This document shows positions 1-7,248 of a stretch of 8,820 nt of DNA, piece after piece. The notes below the pieces were generated by a model. It saw only the letters and a list, made by a program, of their open reading frames with translations, was not told the origin of the DNA and ran no database searches. Source of the DNA: Bacillota bacterium (GTDB taxonomy: Bacteria > Bacillota > Clostridia > Oscillospirales > Ruminococcaceae); the NCBI GenBank assembly GCA_023456995.1, contig JAEWNU010000286.1:1-8820 (forward strand), given 5' to 3'. A program made the translations under genes and the position numbers. Positions within the stretch are counted from its first letter, which is position 1. The number at the start of each line of letters is the position of its first letter.

Positions 1-1227
1 GTTGATTGAATCGATGTGAGCCAGTGCTTCATCCAGCTCCCGGTTTGAGCCGTGCTTGTATGCGCCGATAGAAATTAAGTCTTGATTATTTTCATAGACC
101 GCCATCATGTTTCGCAATGTTGAGGCGGCTTGAATTTGTGCTTTTTCTGCGATGTCATTCATCAGTCGGCTCACACTGTTGAGCAGGTCTATCGCCGGAT
201 AATGGTTTCTGGCTGCAATTTTTCGCGATAAGATAATGTGCCCGTCAATAATGCCGCGAACAGTATCAGCGATGGGCTCATTGGTATCGTCACCTTCGAC
301 CAGAACGGTGTAAATGCCAGTAATTGAACCTTTTTCAAAATTTCCGGCCCGTTCTAAAAGTTTTGGTAGCGCTGCGTATATTGAGGGGGTATAGCCTCTG
401 GCTACGGGCGGTTCGCCGACCGAAAGCCCGATTTCGCGTTGGGCCATGCAGAAGCGGGTAAGAGAATCCATCATGAGCAGTACATCTTTGCCCTGACTGC
501 AAAAATATTCTGCAATAGCGGTTGCGGATAGCGCACACTTGCTGCGCTGCATAGCGGGCTGATCGCTTGTAGCGACCACAATCACCGAACGTTTTTGCCC
601 TTCGGGGCCAAGGTCACGATTGAGAAACTCCACAACTTCGCGCCCACGTTCGCCGACCAGTGCGATGACATTGACATCGGCTTTGACATTTCGCGCAAGC
701 ATGCCCATCAGGGTACTTTTACCTACACCGCTTCCGGCGAAAATTCCCATTCTCTGCCCCTTGCCAATGGTGAGGCAGCCATCTATGGCGCGTATACCCA
801 TTTCAATGGGGGTGTCAATTCGGGGACGCTGCATGGGATTTGAGGGAGTACCGCCGATCAGGCAGGCCTCACCGCCTTCAATAGGGGGGCCGCCATCGAT
901 TGGCTGGCCAAGAGCGTTGACGGTGCGGCCAATGAGTTGGTCACTGACTTTGAGCATTAGCTTTTCACCCGTGTTAAGTACACGGCCACCCTGGCGAATG
1001 CCCTCAGTATCGGAGTAAGGCATGAGCAGCACCCGGTTTTCCTTGAAACCGACCACTTCGGCGGTAACGCGCTTTCCAGATTTATCAATAATAATCTGGC
1101 AAACGTCACCCATGCTACAGGTAATGCCAGTGGCTTCGATGGTCATGCCGATGATTTTATCTATTTTACCCATCTGAGTATATAGATCGCTGATTCTTAG
1201 AAAGTTCTTGTAGTAGGTTCTGTTCAT
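1..1227 (-). CDS. fliI: Flagellar type III export ATPase FliI (3' end cut by window edge)
   Basis: FliI is the cytoplasmic ATPase of the flagellar type III export apparatus; it forms a hexamer related to the F1-ATPase beta subunit and is held in check by FliH. The window holds 409 codons with no stop; the family is usually about 430-450 residues, so only some 30 C-terminal residues should be missing. The Walker A loop (AGSGVGKST) is at residues 164-172, the GERGRE motif with the catalytic-type glutamate at 192-197, Walker B (VLLMMDS) at 249-255, and the family signature YPAIDLLNSVSR at 343-354. The ATG start overlaps the fliH stop as ATGA (4 bases), and an AAGGTG Shine-Dalgarno lies 7 bases upstream inside fliH, so translation is probably coupled to fliH. 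No lesion is seen. F1/V1 subunits are alternative relatives, but the fliH neighbour and motif spacing make FliI the clear choice. Confidence 0.97.
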   Translation of the reverse strand, partial: MNRTYYKNFLRISDLYTQMGKIDKIIGMTIEATGITCSMGDVCQIIIDKSGKRVTAEVVGFKENRVLLMPYSDTEGIRQGGRVLNTGEKLMLKVSDQLIGRTVNALGQPIDGGPPIEGGEACLIGGTPSNPMQRPRIDTPIEMGIRAIDGCLTIGKGQRMGIFAGSGVGKSTLMGMLARNVKADVNVIALVGERGREVVEFLNRDLGPEGQKRSVIVVATSDQPAMQRSKCALSATAIAEYFCSQGKDVLLMMDSLTRFCMAQREIGLSVGEPPVARGYTPSIYAALPKLLERAGNFEKGSITGIYTVLVEGDDTNEPIADTVRGIIDGHIILSRKIAARNHYPAIDLLNSVSRLMNDIAEKAQIQAASTLRNMMAVYENNQDLISIGAYKHGSNRELDEALAHIDSIN

Positions 1228-2093
1228 GGCGCGTCACCTTGCTCAACAGCGAAATAACCCTTGAGGTTTTCTAGCTGTTGGGTAATAGAGGCGTCTAAAA
1301 ACTTATCGGGCGTCTCAATAATGCAGGTGTCAAGCGGGGCGTCAATAAGCCTGATACTCACCCTGTCGCTAATGGAGCTGTCTTGAAGCTTTTGCTGGAG
1401 TTGTGTTAAGAGCCCGGTCATGTGTTCTGAAATTTCTACTGACATCCAAGGAGCGCTACTGACCGAGTTTACGGCAGCCATTACTAGCGGCACCAATCGG
1501 GTATCGTCAGCTGTGATGGTATCTACTAGAATTTTCTGAGCAATTTCGAGGGCTGTCCATTTTAGATCCTGCTCATAGCCAGTGATAAAACTGGCTTGAG
1601 CACTTTCTAATTGGGCTAGGGTTTGTTCAATATTGTGAATGCAGTTAGTGATATCCTGCGTGGTCTGGGCGAGGGCCTGTTGATGACCTTGAGCGCAGGC
1701 AGCCTGGCGGTCGCGCTCTATCTGCTCAGAGGCACGGACAATAGCGGCTTGGTACTCAGCGTGCGCTTTGGCGTGACCTTCCTCAATCAAGCGGGTAGAT
1801 TCAGCGGTAGCTTGTGCGATAATTTGGTCTCGCACCTGCTCAAGTTGGGCGATGTCCTGCATGATGCTTTGGGCGGTGTGGCGTTTGGCTGTAGGCCTAT
1901 TCTCGCCATCTTGTAGCTTTTCAGTAAAATCATCGTTTTGGTCTGCTGAAACAGGCAAATTTTCGTCTTCTTCGGAGCAGCCCAAGAGAAGTTCATCGTC
2001 ACATTCTCGGTCAAAAGGTTGTTGACCGATATCCCCAAGCAGAAAATAGTTATCTGAGGTGGTTACGTTATTGGGTTTATAAATTCTACGCAA
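1224..2093 (-). CDS. fliH: Flagellar export apparatus protein FliH (FliI regulator)
   Basis: FliH is the peripheral stalk-like regulator of the FliI ATPase and delivers it to the export gate. The product is 289 residues. The N-terminus (MRRIYKPNNV) is followed by a strongly acidic, probably unstructured stretch at about 28-65. A long Ala/Gln/Glu-rich helical, coiled-coil-like segment covers about 75-170. The C-terminal V-ATPase-E/FliH-like domain covers about 175-285 and includes the family pattern DAPLDTCIIETPDKFLDASI at 251-270. The start is a TTG that overlaps the 3' end of fliG by 8 bases. A GGAAAGGA-type Shine-Dalgarno lies about 8 bases before it, and no ATG occurs in the first 70 codons, so the TTG start is preferred. 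The acidic stretch is typical of the poorly conserved FliH N-terminus and I attach no function to it. Confidence 0.93.
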   Translation of the reverse strand: MRRIYKPNNVTTSDNYFLLGDIGQQPFDRECDDELLLGCSEEDENLPVSADQNDDFTEKLQDGENRPTAKRHTAQSIMQDIAQLEQVRDQIIAQATAESTRLIEEGHAKAHAEYQAAIVRASEQIERDRQAACAQGHQQALAQTTQDITNCIHNIEQTLAQLESAQASFITGYEQDLKWTALEIAQKILVDTITADDTRLVPLVMAAVNSVSSAPWMSVEISEHMTGLLTQLQQKLQDSSISDRVSIRLIDAPLDTCIIETPDKFLDASITQQLENLKGYFAVEQGDAP

Positions 2094-3093
2094 TCACGTC
2101 ATCCTTTCCGCCCTTGGATATGACCAGCTCTCCTTCCTCCTCGAGCTTGCGTATAGAATCAACGATGCGCTGCTGGGCAGCTTCAACGTCACGCATACGC
2201 ACATTGTGAAGGAACTCGATATCGCTGGCGATGCTTTCCTGCATACGCTTGGACATGTTGTTGAAGATAACCGCCGAAACCTCGGCATTTGTTCCCTTGA
2301 GAGCGACGGCCAGATCTTTGGAGTCGACCTCGCGGAGGAAGCGCTGTATTGACATATCGTCCAGGAAGACGATGTCCTCGAAGACGAACATCAGCTTGCG
2401 CACATTGTCGGCAAGCTCGGGGTCCTTGAGGCCCAGCTCGTCGAAGATCTGTTTTTCGGTACCGCGGTCGACGTTGTTCATGATGTCGGCTACGTGGTTG
2501 ATGCCACCCAGCTCCATGAGATCCACCGAAATAATGGAACCAAATTTTTTGGCCAAGATCTTTTCGACAATATTAATCATTTCAGGTGAGGCGCGGTCCA
2601 GCTTTGCTATTCGCTCGATAACTTCAATGCGTAGATCTGGTGATAGCTCAGAAATCACCTGAGAAGCCTGATCCGCACGTGCATAGGACAAAATAAGTGC
2701 AATTGTTTGTGGATGCTCATTTTGTAAGATATTAAGTAAGCTTTTATAGTCGGCCTTGCGGATAAAATCGAAGGATTTTGTTTTAAGAGATTTAGTTACG
2801 CGCTCCATATAAGAAACGGCCTGCTGAGTGCCAAACGCCTTTTCGAGTACATCCCTAGCGAACTCAAGGCCACCTTCTGCAATGACCTTTTGGGCCAGAC
2901 AAAGACCGTAAAAATCATCAACGATGGCTTTCATTTCTTCGTTGGGCAGACGGCTGATCTTGGCAATCTCAATCGTGAGCTGCTCTATTTCATCATCCCG
3001 CAGGTGTTTATAGACTTCTGCCGCTTCGCGAGAACCCAGTGCGATCATAACGGCGGCGGCCTTTTGTATGCTCGTATATTCCTGCAATGCCAT
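2086..3093 (-). CDS. fliG: Flagellar motor switch protein FliG
   Basis: FliG forms the rotor ring that binds FliF and takes torque from the MotAB stator. The 335-residue product has the usual length and three-domain layout: N-terminal FliF-binding domain (about 1-95), middle domain with the EHPQ motif at 126-129, a Gly-Gly hinge at 196-197, and a C-terminal domain with the MFVF motif at 235-238. The charged torque region (FLREVDSKDLAVALKG, 252-267) is intact. The ATG overlaps the fliF stop by one base (TAATG), with GGAGG 10 bases upstream, so translation is likely coupled. An oddity is base composition: codons up to about residue 190 are AT-rich, while codons after that (coordinates about 2530 down to 2100) favour C and G at the third position. 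Identity is not in doubt. Confidence 0.98.
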   Translation of the reverse strand: MALQEYTSIQKAAAVMIALGSREAAEVYKHLRDDEIEQLTIEIAKISRLPNEEMKAIVDDFYGLCLAQKVIAEGGLEFARDVLEKAFGTQQAVSYMERVTKSLKTKSFDFIRKADYKSLLNILQNEHPQTIALILSYARADQASQVISELSPDLRIEVIERIAKLDRASPEMINIVEKILAKKFGSIISVDLMELGGINHVADIMNNVDRGTEKQIFDELGLKDPELADNVRKLMFVFEDIVFLDDMSIQRFLREVDSKDLAVALKGTNAEVSAVIFNNMSKRMQESIASDIEFLHNVRMRDVEAAQQRIVDSIRKLEEEGELVISKGGKDDVIA

Positions 3094-4682
3094 TACTCGT
3101 CATCCTCCTTGAGCCAAGTTCGAAGGATATTGGCAGTAATTTCGGGATTTTCACGCGCAAAGGTTTTCATCTCGTCGGTGATAGCGTTTTCCTGCTTTGA
3201 AAGCTCTGCGCCTTCCATTAGCATACGCTTGCGGGCTTCAAGATCACGCTGAAGATCAAGGCCCACGGGCTCCGGTGCTTTGTCTGCGCTTTCCTGAGCT
3301 TTTTTACGCTTTCTCCTGCGACCGCTTAGGATGATTACAATGATAAGTATAATGAGCAACAGTGCGCCCAGTGCAGCAATAATGATGATAATCATAGGAT
3401 CATTCAGCAAGCTGGTAGCAGGCTTAGCGTCTGTTGCAACATGACCATCATCAACAACAAAGTTCTGCACCGAGATATTGGCTTCTTGGATGTTGGTCGC
3501 CTTGGAGATATTTTCGATAATCGAGCTTCGGGTTACGTCGTCGACTTCGCCTTTAATCGTAATAGCCAATGTTGCGCTAATTAATTCGGCTTGGTCCTTT
3601 TCGATCTGTTGAGTAATGTAGCTCACAGCATAGTCACGGCTGCTGGTGCTATTAATGTAGTCGATGGTCCCATCTTTATTCTGATCAACATAGACGGGCG
3701 TATCTGTATTGTTTTCTTCACCGGCCACACCGCCTGCAATATCAGAACCATCGCTGACATGCGATTCGCTCTCTCGCGAAAGCACGCCGGAGTTGTTTTT
3801 AGAATCAGGCGCGGGACTGTATTGCTTGCTTTCGGTCAGCATTTTGTTGTAGTCGAGCGCAACAGTAGCAGAAACACGAATATCCTCGGGCGCATAGGCA
3901 ATTGTAAGCACATTGAGTGCCTTTTCTACTAGACGGCTTTCAATGCGATCTTCAAACCCAAGGCGCTCAAGGCCTACGTCTGCAGTGGTCATATCAGAAT
4001 CTTCGCGAGATTTTAAACTGATGGAAGTAGCAGCGTCAATAACTTTAACATCGCCTGCGGTCATGGTACTGCCAACGCTGGAGGCAACGAGAAATTTAAT
4101 GCCCGAAACCTGATCGCGGGAAAGCGTGTAACCCGGCTCCAAAACCACTGAAACGCTGCCGGTGCTGCGAGGGGTCGAGGTTTCCCAAACGCGGTTGCTT
4201 TCCTGGGCGATGCTCAAGGTTACATATGCGTTTTTTATACCTTCGTACTGCCGAATGGTATCCTGAAGGCGATTTTGCAGCTGCTGAACCAGTAATTGTC
4301 TCTTCTCGAAATCGGTTGTGGTCAGTCCGCCGCTTCCGTTAAAAATATCATAAGACAAAGTTGTCTTTGGAATATTCTGCATGGCCAGCTGAGCTTTGGC
4401 AAACTCCTTGCTTTCACGGGGAACCTCTACTTCGCCGTTGGCCATACGTACGGGGATATTTAAGCCCTGAAGCGCATTATAAACTTCAGCACTTTCGGCC
4501 TTAGCCATATTTTCATAAAGTAGAACATAACTGCTGCCGCTAAAATTTAAAAAAGCTGTAATTCCGACGGCGAAAGCTAATACAACACCGGCGATAATAG
4601 CGGATAATTTTTTACGACCGGGTGCTAGTTGCACCCAATATTCTTTTATAGACGTTAACGCCTTTTTTATCTGTTCAGCCAT
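3093..4682 (-). CDS. fliF: Flagellar MS-ring protein FliF
   Basis: FliF assembles into the membrane-embedded MS ring, the first structure of the basal body and the housing of the export gate. The 529-residue product has a first membrane segment at about 26-46 and a YscJ/FliF ring-building region at about 50-215. The extracytoplasmic middle part follows, with a low-complexity Ser/Asp/Asn-rich stretch near 285-330. A second membrane segment lies at about 430-452, followed by a basic stop-transfer run (RRRKRKK). The C-terminal tail (about 500-529, ending ILRTWLKEDDE) matches the known FliG-binding helix region. The ATG is preceded by GGAG 5 bases upstream. The gene follows fliE by 75 bases and overlaps fliG by one base. 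Length and topology are normal for the family. Confidence 0.97.
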   Translation of the reverse strand: MAEQIKKALTSIKEYWVQLAPGRKKLSAIIAGVVLAFAVGITAFLNFSGSSYVLLYENMAKAESAEVYNALQGLNIPVRMANGEVEVPRESKEFAKAQLAMQNIPKTTLSYDIFNGSGGLTTTDFEKRQLLVQQLQNRLQDTIRQYEGIKNAYVTLSIAQESNRVWETSTPRSTGSVSVVLEPGYTLSRDQVSGIKFLVASSVGSTMTAGDVKVIDAATSISLKSREDSDMTTADVGLERLGFEDRIESRLVEKALNVLTIAYAPEDIRVSATVALDYNKMLTESKQYSPAPDSKNNSGVLSRESESHVSDGSDIAGGVAGEENNTDTPVYVDQNKDGTIDYINSTSSRDYAVSYITQQIEKDQAELISATLAITIKGEVDDVTRSSIIENISKATNIQEANISVQNFVVDDGHVATDAKPATSLLNDPMIIIIIAALGALLLIILIIVIILSGRRRKRKKAQESADKAPEPVGLDLQRDLEARKRMLMEGAELSKQENAITDEMKTFARENPEITANILRTWLKEDDE

Positions 4683-4757
4683 TTTGTCTCCAGCATCTTA
4701 AAACATATTTAAAGTACCAAGCACACTAAAGCAACACGGTAAAATTGCAGGCAGCGT

Positions 4758-5063
4758 CTAAAGCTGCATATTGATAATTTGCTGATATGCAGAAAGAACC
4801 TTAGAGGTGATACCGGCGGTAAGCTCTATTGCCGCGGTAGCTTTCATGGTGTTTATTTGGACACTATGTAGGTCGTCAGTACGACCGAGCGCCAAGTCGA
4901 TACCATCTTTATCTGAGACGCTCTGAAGATCATCTAAATTTTGTATGGCGTTTTTTAATACGCGTTCAAAGCTGGCGCCTGGGCCGATTTGACCGGAGGG
5001 CTTGCTGCCTTCTGCAATAGGAACAATTGGCTGTAACTCACTGATGGGGACAATGAACATCAT
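4758..5063 (-). CDS. fliE: Flagellar hook-basal body adaptor FliE
   Basis: FliE links the MS ring and export gate to the proximal rod and is among the first exported rod proteins. The chosen product is 101 residues, matching the usual size of about 100. The C-terminal half shows the family pattern: SFERVLKNAI at about 31-40, then HSVQINTMKATAAIEL and the ending VLSAYQQIINMQL. The start is the first of two adjacent ATG codons; an AAAGG stretch lies 10 bases upstream. The reading frame stays open for another 59 codons upstream, but that stretch is T-rich, hydrophobic only because of base composition, and has no counterpart in FliE proteins, so it is excluded. The gene is preceded by a leader of about 195 nt from a predicted promoter rather than directly by flgC. 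Confidence 0.93.
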   Translation of the reverse strand: MMFIVPISELQPIVPIAEGSKPSGQIGPGASFERVLKNAIQNLDDLQSVSDKDGIDLALGRTDDLHSVQINTMKATAAIELTAGITSKVLSAYQQIINMQL

Positions 5064-5259
5064 TACCACCAAACCTTTCTTGGTACATTCACCATAAAGA
5101 TGATTAATCAGAAAAAAGTGTTTTGCCGGTAAGCAAAAAATGACAATAGTCAACAATGTGTAACCAAATAATTGTAGTAAAAAAGCGGAGAGTCTGCCAA
5201 ACAAAAACAAAAAAATGGAATGAAGTATATAAAATGCCAAAATAAATACCTACATCCAT
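5064..5259 (-). promoter_or_regulatory. Long AT-rich 5' leader of the fliE operon
   Basis: If transcription starts about 7 bases after the predicted -10 box, fliE has an untranslated leader of about 195 nt. It is T-rich in the coding sense. It contains a 6-bp inverted repeat (TTTTGC at 5138-5133 and GCAAAA at 5126-5121) followed after three bases by six T's, which resembles a weak terminator or attenuator. Just upstream is a small TGAC/GTCA hairpin candidate near 5142-5151. I recognise no known riboswitch consensus. Whether the leader regulates is inference. Confidence 0.35.
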
Positions 5260-5265
5260 GTATAT

Positions 5266-5295
5266 ATTATACTCGGTCTATTACAGTAACGTCAA
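5266..5295 (-). promoter_or_regulatory. Sigma-A-type promoter for fliE-fliF-fliG-fliH-fliI
   Basis: Read on the minus strand, TTGACG (5295-5290) is followed after 18 bases by a perfect TATAAT (5271-5266). This is a near-consensus housekeeping promoter upstream of fliE and downstream of the flgC terminator. No sigma-28 or sigma-54 pattern was seen close to fliE. The start site would be near 5259. AT-rich DNA yields chance matches, but two boxes this good at the right spacing in the expected place are persuasive. Confidence 0.7.
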
Positions 5296-5466
5296 GGGAT
5301 TTATACAAAATGGTCACGGAAAAACCACAATATTGGCAAAACAATCCTGAAATATTACTTATTTTGTCGAATAATATACTAATTTACCGATAAATGTAAA
5401 ATATGGTTTAATGTTCAAGGTGTCATTAATGTGCACAAAATATAAAATAATGTTTTAAAACCACGT
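5296..5466. other. AT-rich intergenic DNA between the flgC terminator and the fliE promoter
   Basis: No coding sequence is supportable here on either strand. The stretch is very rich in A and T. On the minus strand TTTACA (5400-5395) with TATATT 16 bases downstream (5378-5373) could be a second, weaker promoter, but such matches arise easily in this composition. It may also hold upstream activating or regulator-binding sequence for the fliE promoter; no palindromic operator is clear to me. Confidence 0.4.
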
Positions 5467-5506
5467 AAACAAAACCCCCCGGTGACTTAGTCCACCGGAG
5501 GGTTTT
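5467..5506 (-). terminator. Intrinsic terminator directly after flgC
   Basis: On the minus strand the arms AAAACCCTCCGGTG (5506-5493) and CACCGGGGGGTTTT (5484-5471) form a 14-bp stem with one T-G wobble and an 8-base loop. It is followed by GTTT, so the descending arm and tail give a T-rich end. The stem begins 3 bases after the flgC stop codon. It should end transcription arriving from flgB-flgC and from any read-through upstream. The T tract is short, so efficiency may be partial. Confidence 0.85.
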
Positions 5507-5509
5507 GGC

Positions 5510-5944
5510 TTATCTACCAAGTTCAAGAGCTTTCATGGTCATTGCCTTAACAATATTAAGTGCTGTAATATTCGCGTTGTAGGCGGTAGATGCAGCCATC
5601 AAATCGACAGTTTCTTCTGCGCGGTTTACATTGGGTTTCATCACATACCCGTTCTCGTCGGCGTGTGGATGTTCAGGGTCATAAACAGGAATGAAATCTT
5701 CTTGGCTTTCAACTACCTTGGTCACCTTGACGCCCCCGCCCAGTTTGCGACGTTCATCCTTTAATGCTGCTTTAAAATCCATCGGTCGTTCTTCAAAAAC
5801 AACCTGCTTACGTCGGTAGGGAGTCCCGCCTTCGGTCATAGTTGTATCTATGTTGGCAAGATTCTGTGAAATAATATCCATACGAAAACGCTCTGCGGTA
5901 AGCGCCGAACCGGTTATATTAATGGAGTTTAAAAATGAAGACAT
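5510..5944 (-). CDS. flgC: Flagellar proximal rod protein FlgC
   Basis: FlgC is a proximal rod subunit exported through the flagellar type III system and assembled with FlgB, FlgF and FliE in the periplasm/cell-wall zone. The 144-residue product carries the N-terminal rod/hook signature LTAERFRMDIISQNLANIDT at 15-34 and the C-terminal helix ending ANITALNIVKAMTMKALELG, both hallmarks of the FlgC family. The ATG at MSSFLN is used because a GGAAAGG Shine-Dalgarno lies 10 bases before it and flgB ends 32 bases upstream; the frame is open further upstream but would run deep into flgB. Unusually, a terminator begins 3 bases after the stop codon, so fliE is not simply the next gene of the same transcript. 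Confidence 0.96.
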   Translation of the reverse strand: MSSFLNSINITGSALTAERFRMDIISQNLANIDTTMTEGGTPYRRKQVVFEERPMDFKAALKDERRKLGGGVKVTKVVESQEDFIPVYDPEHPHADENGYVMKPNVNRAEETVDLMAASTAYNANITALNIVKAMTMKALELGR

Positions 5945-5976
5945 ACAAGTCAATCCTTTCCTTATAGGAGCGGCTG

Positions 5977-6336
5977 CTACTTGCTGAAGGTATTGATAAC
6001 AGTGCGCAGATTGGTATAATCGCTGTTGATTTTTGAAGTTAGGGCTGCATACTGGGCCTGCGCCTTCCAAAGCTCGAGCTGTTCATATTCCATATTGACG
6101 TTATTGCCGTCTACGCGGGCTTCAGTGTTTTCATCGGTAGAAACAGTTGCGCGCAACACCATTTTTCCGGGCTGACTTTCCGAAACTGATTCATAAACTT
6201 CATGAAAATTAACTTTTTTAGACTTGTAGCCCGGCGTGCTGTAATTGGCGATATTGTCAGTGTGTGCACGCATCTTCATCCAGATTGCGTCCATACCGCT
6301 TTCCATTGCCTGATTGGCTAACCGCTCAAATATCAA
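5977..6336 (-). CDS. flgB: Flagellar proximal rod protein FlgB
   Basis: FlgB is the proximal rod subunit nearest the MS ring, exported by the flagellar type III apparatus. The 119-residue product is slightly short of the usual 130 or so but complete in pattern. The N-terminal rod motif HTDNIANYSTPGYKSKKVNF is at 25-44, the family stretch RVDGNNVNMEYEQLELWKAQ at 74-93, and a C-terminal helix ends the protein. The start is chosen as TTG (MIFERLANQ), because a perfect AGGAGG lies 8 bases before it. A GTG three codons upstream overlaps that Shine-Dalgarno and cannot be served by it. The gene begins 74 bases after the sortase stop and has its own promoter in that gap; flgC follows 32 bases later. 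Confidence 0.95.
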   Translation of the reverse strand: MIFERLANQAMESGMDAIWMKMRAHTDNIANYSTPGYKSKKVNFHEVYESVSESQPGKMVLRATVSTDENTEARVDGNNVNMEYEQLELWKAQAQYAALTSKINSDYTNLRTVINTFSK

Positions 6337-6344
6337 CCCACACA

Positions 6345-6350
6345 CCTCCT
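6345..6350 (-). promoter_or_regulatory. Ribosome binding site that fixes the flgB TTG start
   Basis: AGGAGG read on the minus strand is a perfect Shine-Dalgarno core. It lies 8 bases before the TTG at 6336 and overlaps the in-frame GTG at 6345, which decides the start in favour of TTG. Confidence 0.85.
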
Positions 6351-6378
6351 GTATTGTTTTATTTTGGAAGATACCACT

Positions 6379-6407
6379 AGTATATAAGTAATATTGGCAT
6401 AATGCAA
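6379..6407 (-). promoter_or_regulatory. Sigma-A-type promoter for flgB-flgC
   Basis: On the minus strand TTGCAT (6407-6402) is followed after exactly 17 bases by TATACT (6384-6379). The -35 box starts 3 bases past the sortase stop codon and the predicted start lies about 36 bases before flgB. Spacing is ideal and both boxes match in at least 4 of 6 positions. No terminator separates it from the sortase gene, so read-through from upstream could add to its output. Confidence 0.6.
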
Positions 6408-6410
6408 CTG

Positions 6411-7244
6411 CTATTTTGCTTTTTCGACAAAAGTGGCACGTTCAAGTTCCAGTGAAGATTCCGGCATAAGCCGCGCCATAATGACAAAGCGGTGAGTGCC
6501 GTCTTTTCCGTCACGGTCGGAGCAGGTGGAAAGAGTCAGAATTTTGTCCTCTGGCGTGATGTCGATACCGTAATCATAAATTGAAAGCGCCTTTGCGTGG
6601 TCCGCAATTTGCTTCAACTGATCGCCCGAAATATGAACTTGGATATAATCAAAGCTGGTATCCGTGTAGAAAACGGCAAAAATTTGCCACAACATGCGTT
6701 CTTCTTCGGTAGATAGCGTAATGCATGGATTTGCTGCGGCAACCTCGGGCTCGATGTATCGGAACAGTTTTGAAAACCGCTTACCGTTCGGGTCGTCGTT
6801 CGGTGCACTGTGACCGTAAATGACAGTGTTGGGGGCCAGCACTTCGCGCGTTGAGACGGGGCATTCATAGTCCATAAAATAACAGCCATAAATGTCGTAA
6901 TTTTTGCGCTCGTCTTTGCGTTCGTAATAAACGTTGTCTAAATATTGCAACACACTGTCATTTACTTCGGCACCGGGCACTTCCAACCAGGCCACCGTGT
7001 CACGGTTGGCCTTTATAGCTGCTGCGAGAGAGTCGGGCACCGCGAATGTTGATCCGGGCTTTTGCATAGTACCCATGATGACGCCGCCTTTGCCAGAGCT
7101 TTTGTCCGTGGAGTTGCTATCAGAGGCGGAGTCCTGCCATGGCAGCGCCAAAGGGATGCTGACGCCTTGCCGGTACATGTAATATCCGCCAAATCCAGCT
7201 ACAAATACAAGCGCTGCCGCTAAAATAGAAAGTAATATCCTCAT
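6411..7244 (-). CDS. Class B sortase, membrane-anchored transpeptidase
   Basis: Sortases cut a C-terminal sorting motif in secreted proteins and join the new end to the cell wall. The 277-residue product has an N-terminal membrane anchor at about 2-25, a Ser/Asp-rich linker at about 36-50, and a sortase domain at about 80-265. The catalytic residues are His145 in VIYGHS, Cys241 in LTLSTC, and Arg252 in HRFVIMARL. The YGHS and TLSTC contexts, the long domain and the helix-rich insert between His and Cys fit class B (SrtB-like) better than class A. The ATG is used because GAGGTG lies 7 bases upstream, overlapping the end of the preceding gene, whose stop is only 4 bases away; an earlier in-frame start would overlap that gene and lacks support. 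The neighbour, ending in NPNTG, is the obvious candidate substrate. The flagellar genes downstream start from their own promoter. Confidence 0.9.
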   Translation of the reverse strand: MRILLSILAAALVFVAGFGGYYMYRQGVSIPLALPWQDSASDSNSTDKSSGKGGVIMGTMQKPGSTFAVPDSLAAAIKANRDTVAWLEVPGAEVNDSVLQYLDNVYYERKDERKNYDIYGCYFMDYECPVSTREVLAPNTVIYGHSAPNDDPNGKRFSKLFRYIEPEVAAANPCITLSTEEERMLWQIFAVFYTDTSFDYIQVHISGDQLKQIADHAKALSIYDYGIDITPEDKILTLSTCSDRDGKDGTHRFVIMARLMPESSLELERATFVEKAK

Positions 7245-7248
7245 AACG

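Noticed and set aside
595..1018. Two overlapping plus-strand ORFs opposite fliI
   Set aside because: They are antisense shadows of a strongly conserved ATPase coding frame and show no ribosome site or protein family pattern.
2231..2662. Plus-strand ORF of 143 codons opposite fliG
   Set aside because: Its Ser/Arg-rich product is the usual antisense reading of a real gene; no family pattern or start signal.
5064..5240. In-frame 59-codon hydrophobic N-terminal extension of fliE starting at TTG
   Set aside because: The stretch lies in T-rich leader DNA, has no convincing ribosome site, no counterpart in FliE proteins, and the ATG at 5063 gives the normal family length.
5104..5259. A 51-codon ORF starting at the predicted transcription start of the fliE leader
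   Set aside because: No ribosome binding site, composition-driven Phe/Ile/Thr-rich product, and no recognisable motif; an open frame of this size is easily produced by T-rich DNA.
5386..5392. CCGATAA on the plus strand, resembling the -10 box of a sigma-28 flagellar promoter
   Set aside because: It points away from the flagellar genes, has no TAAA box at the required distance, and no gene follows it on that strand.
5945..6070. Upstream in-frame extension of flgC inside flgB
   Set aside because: The extra residues do not match FlgC, and the ATG at 5944 has GGAAAGG at good spacing directly behind the flgB stop.
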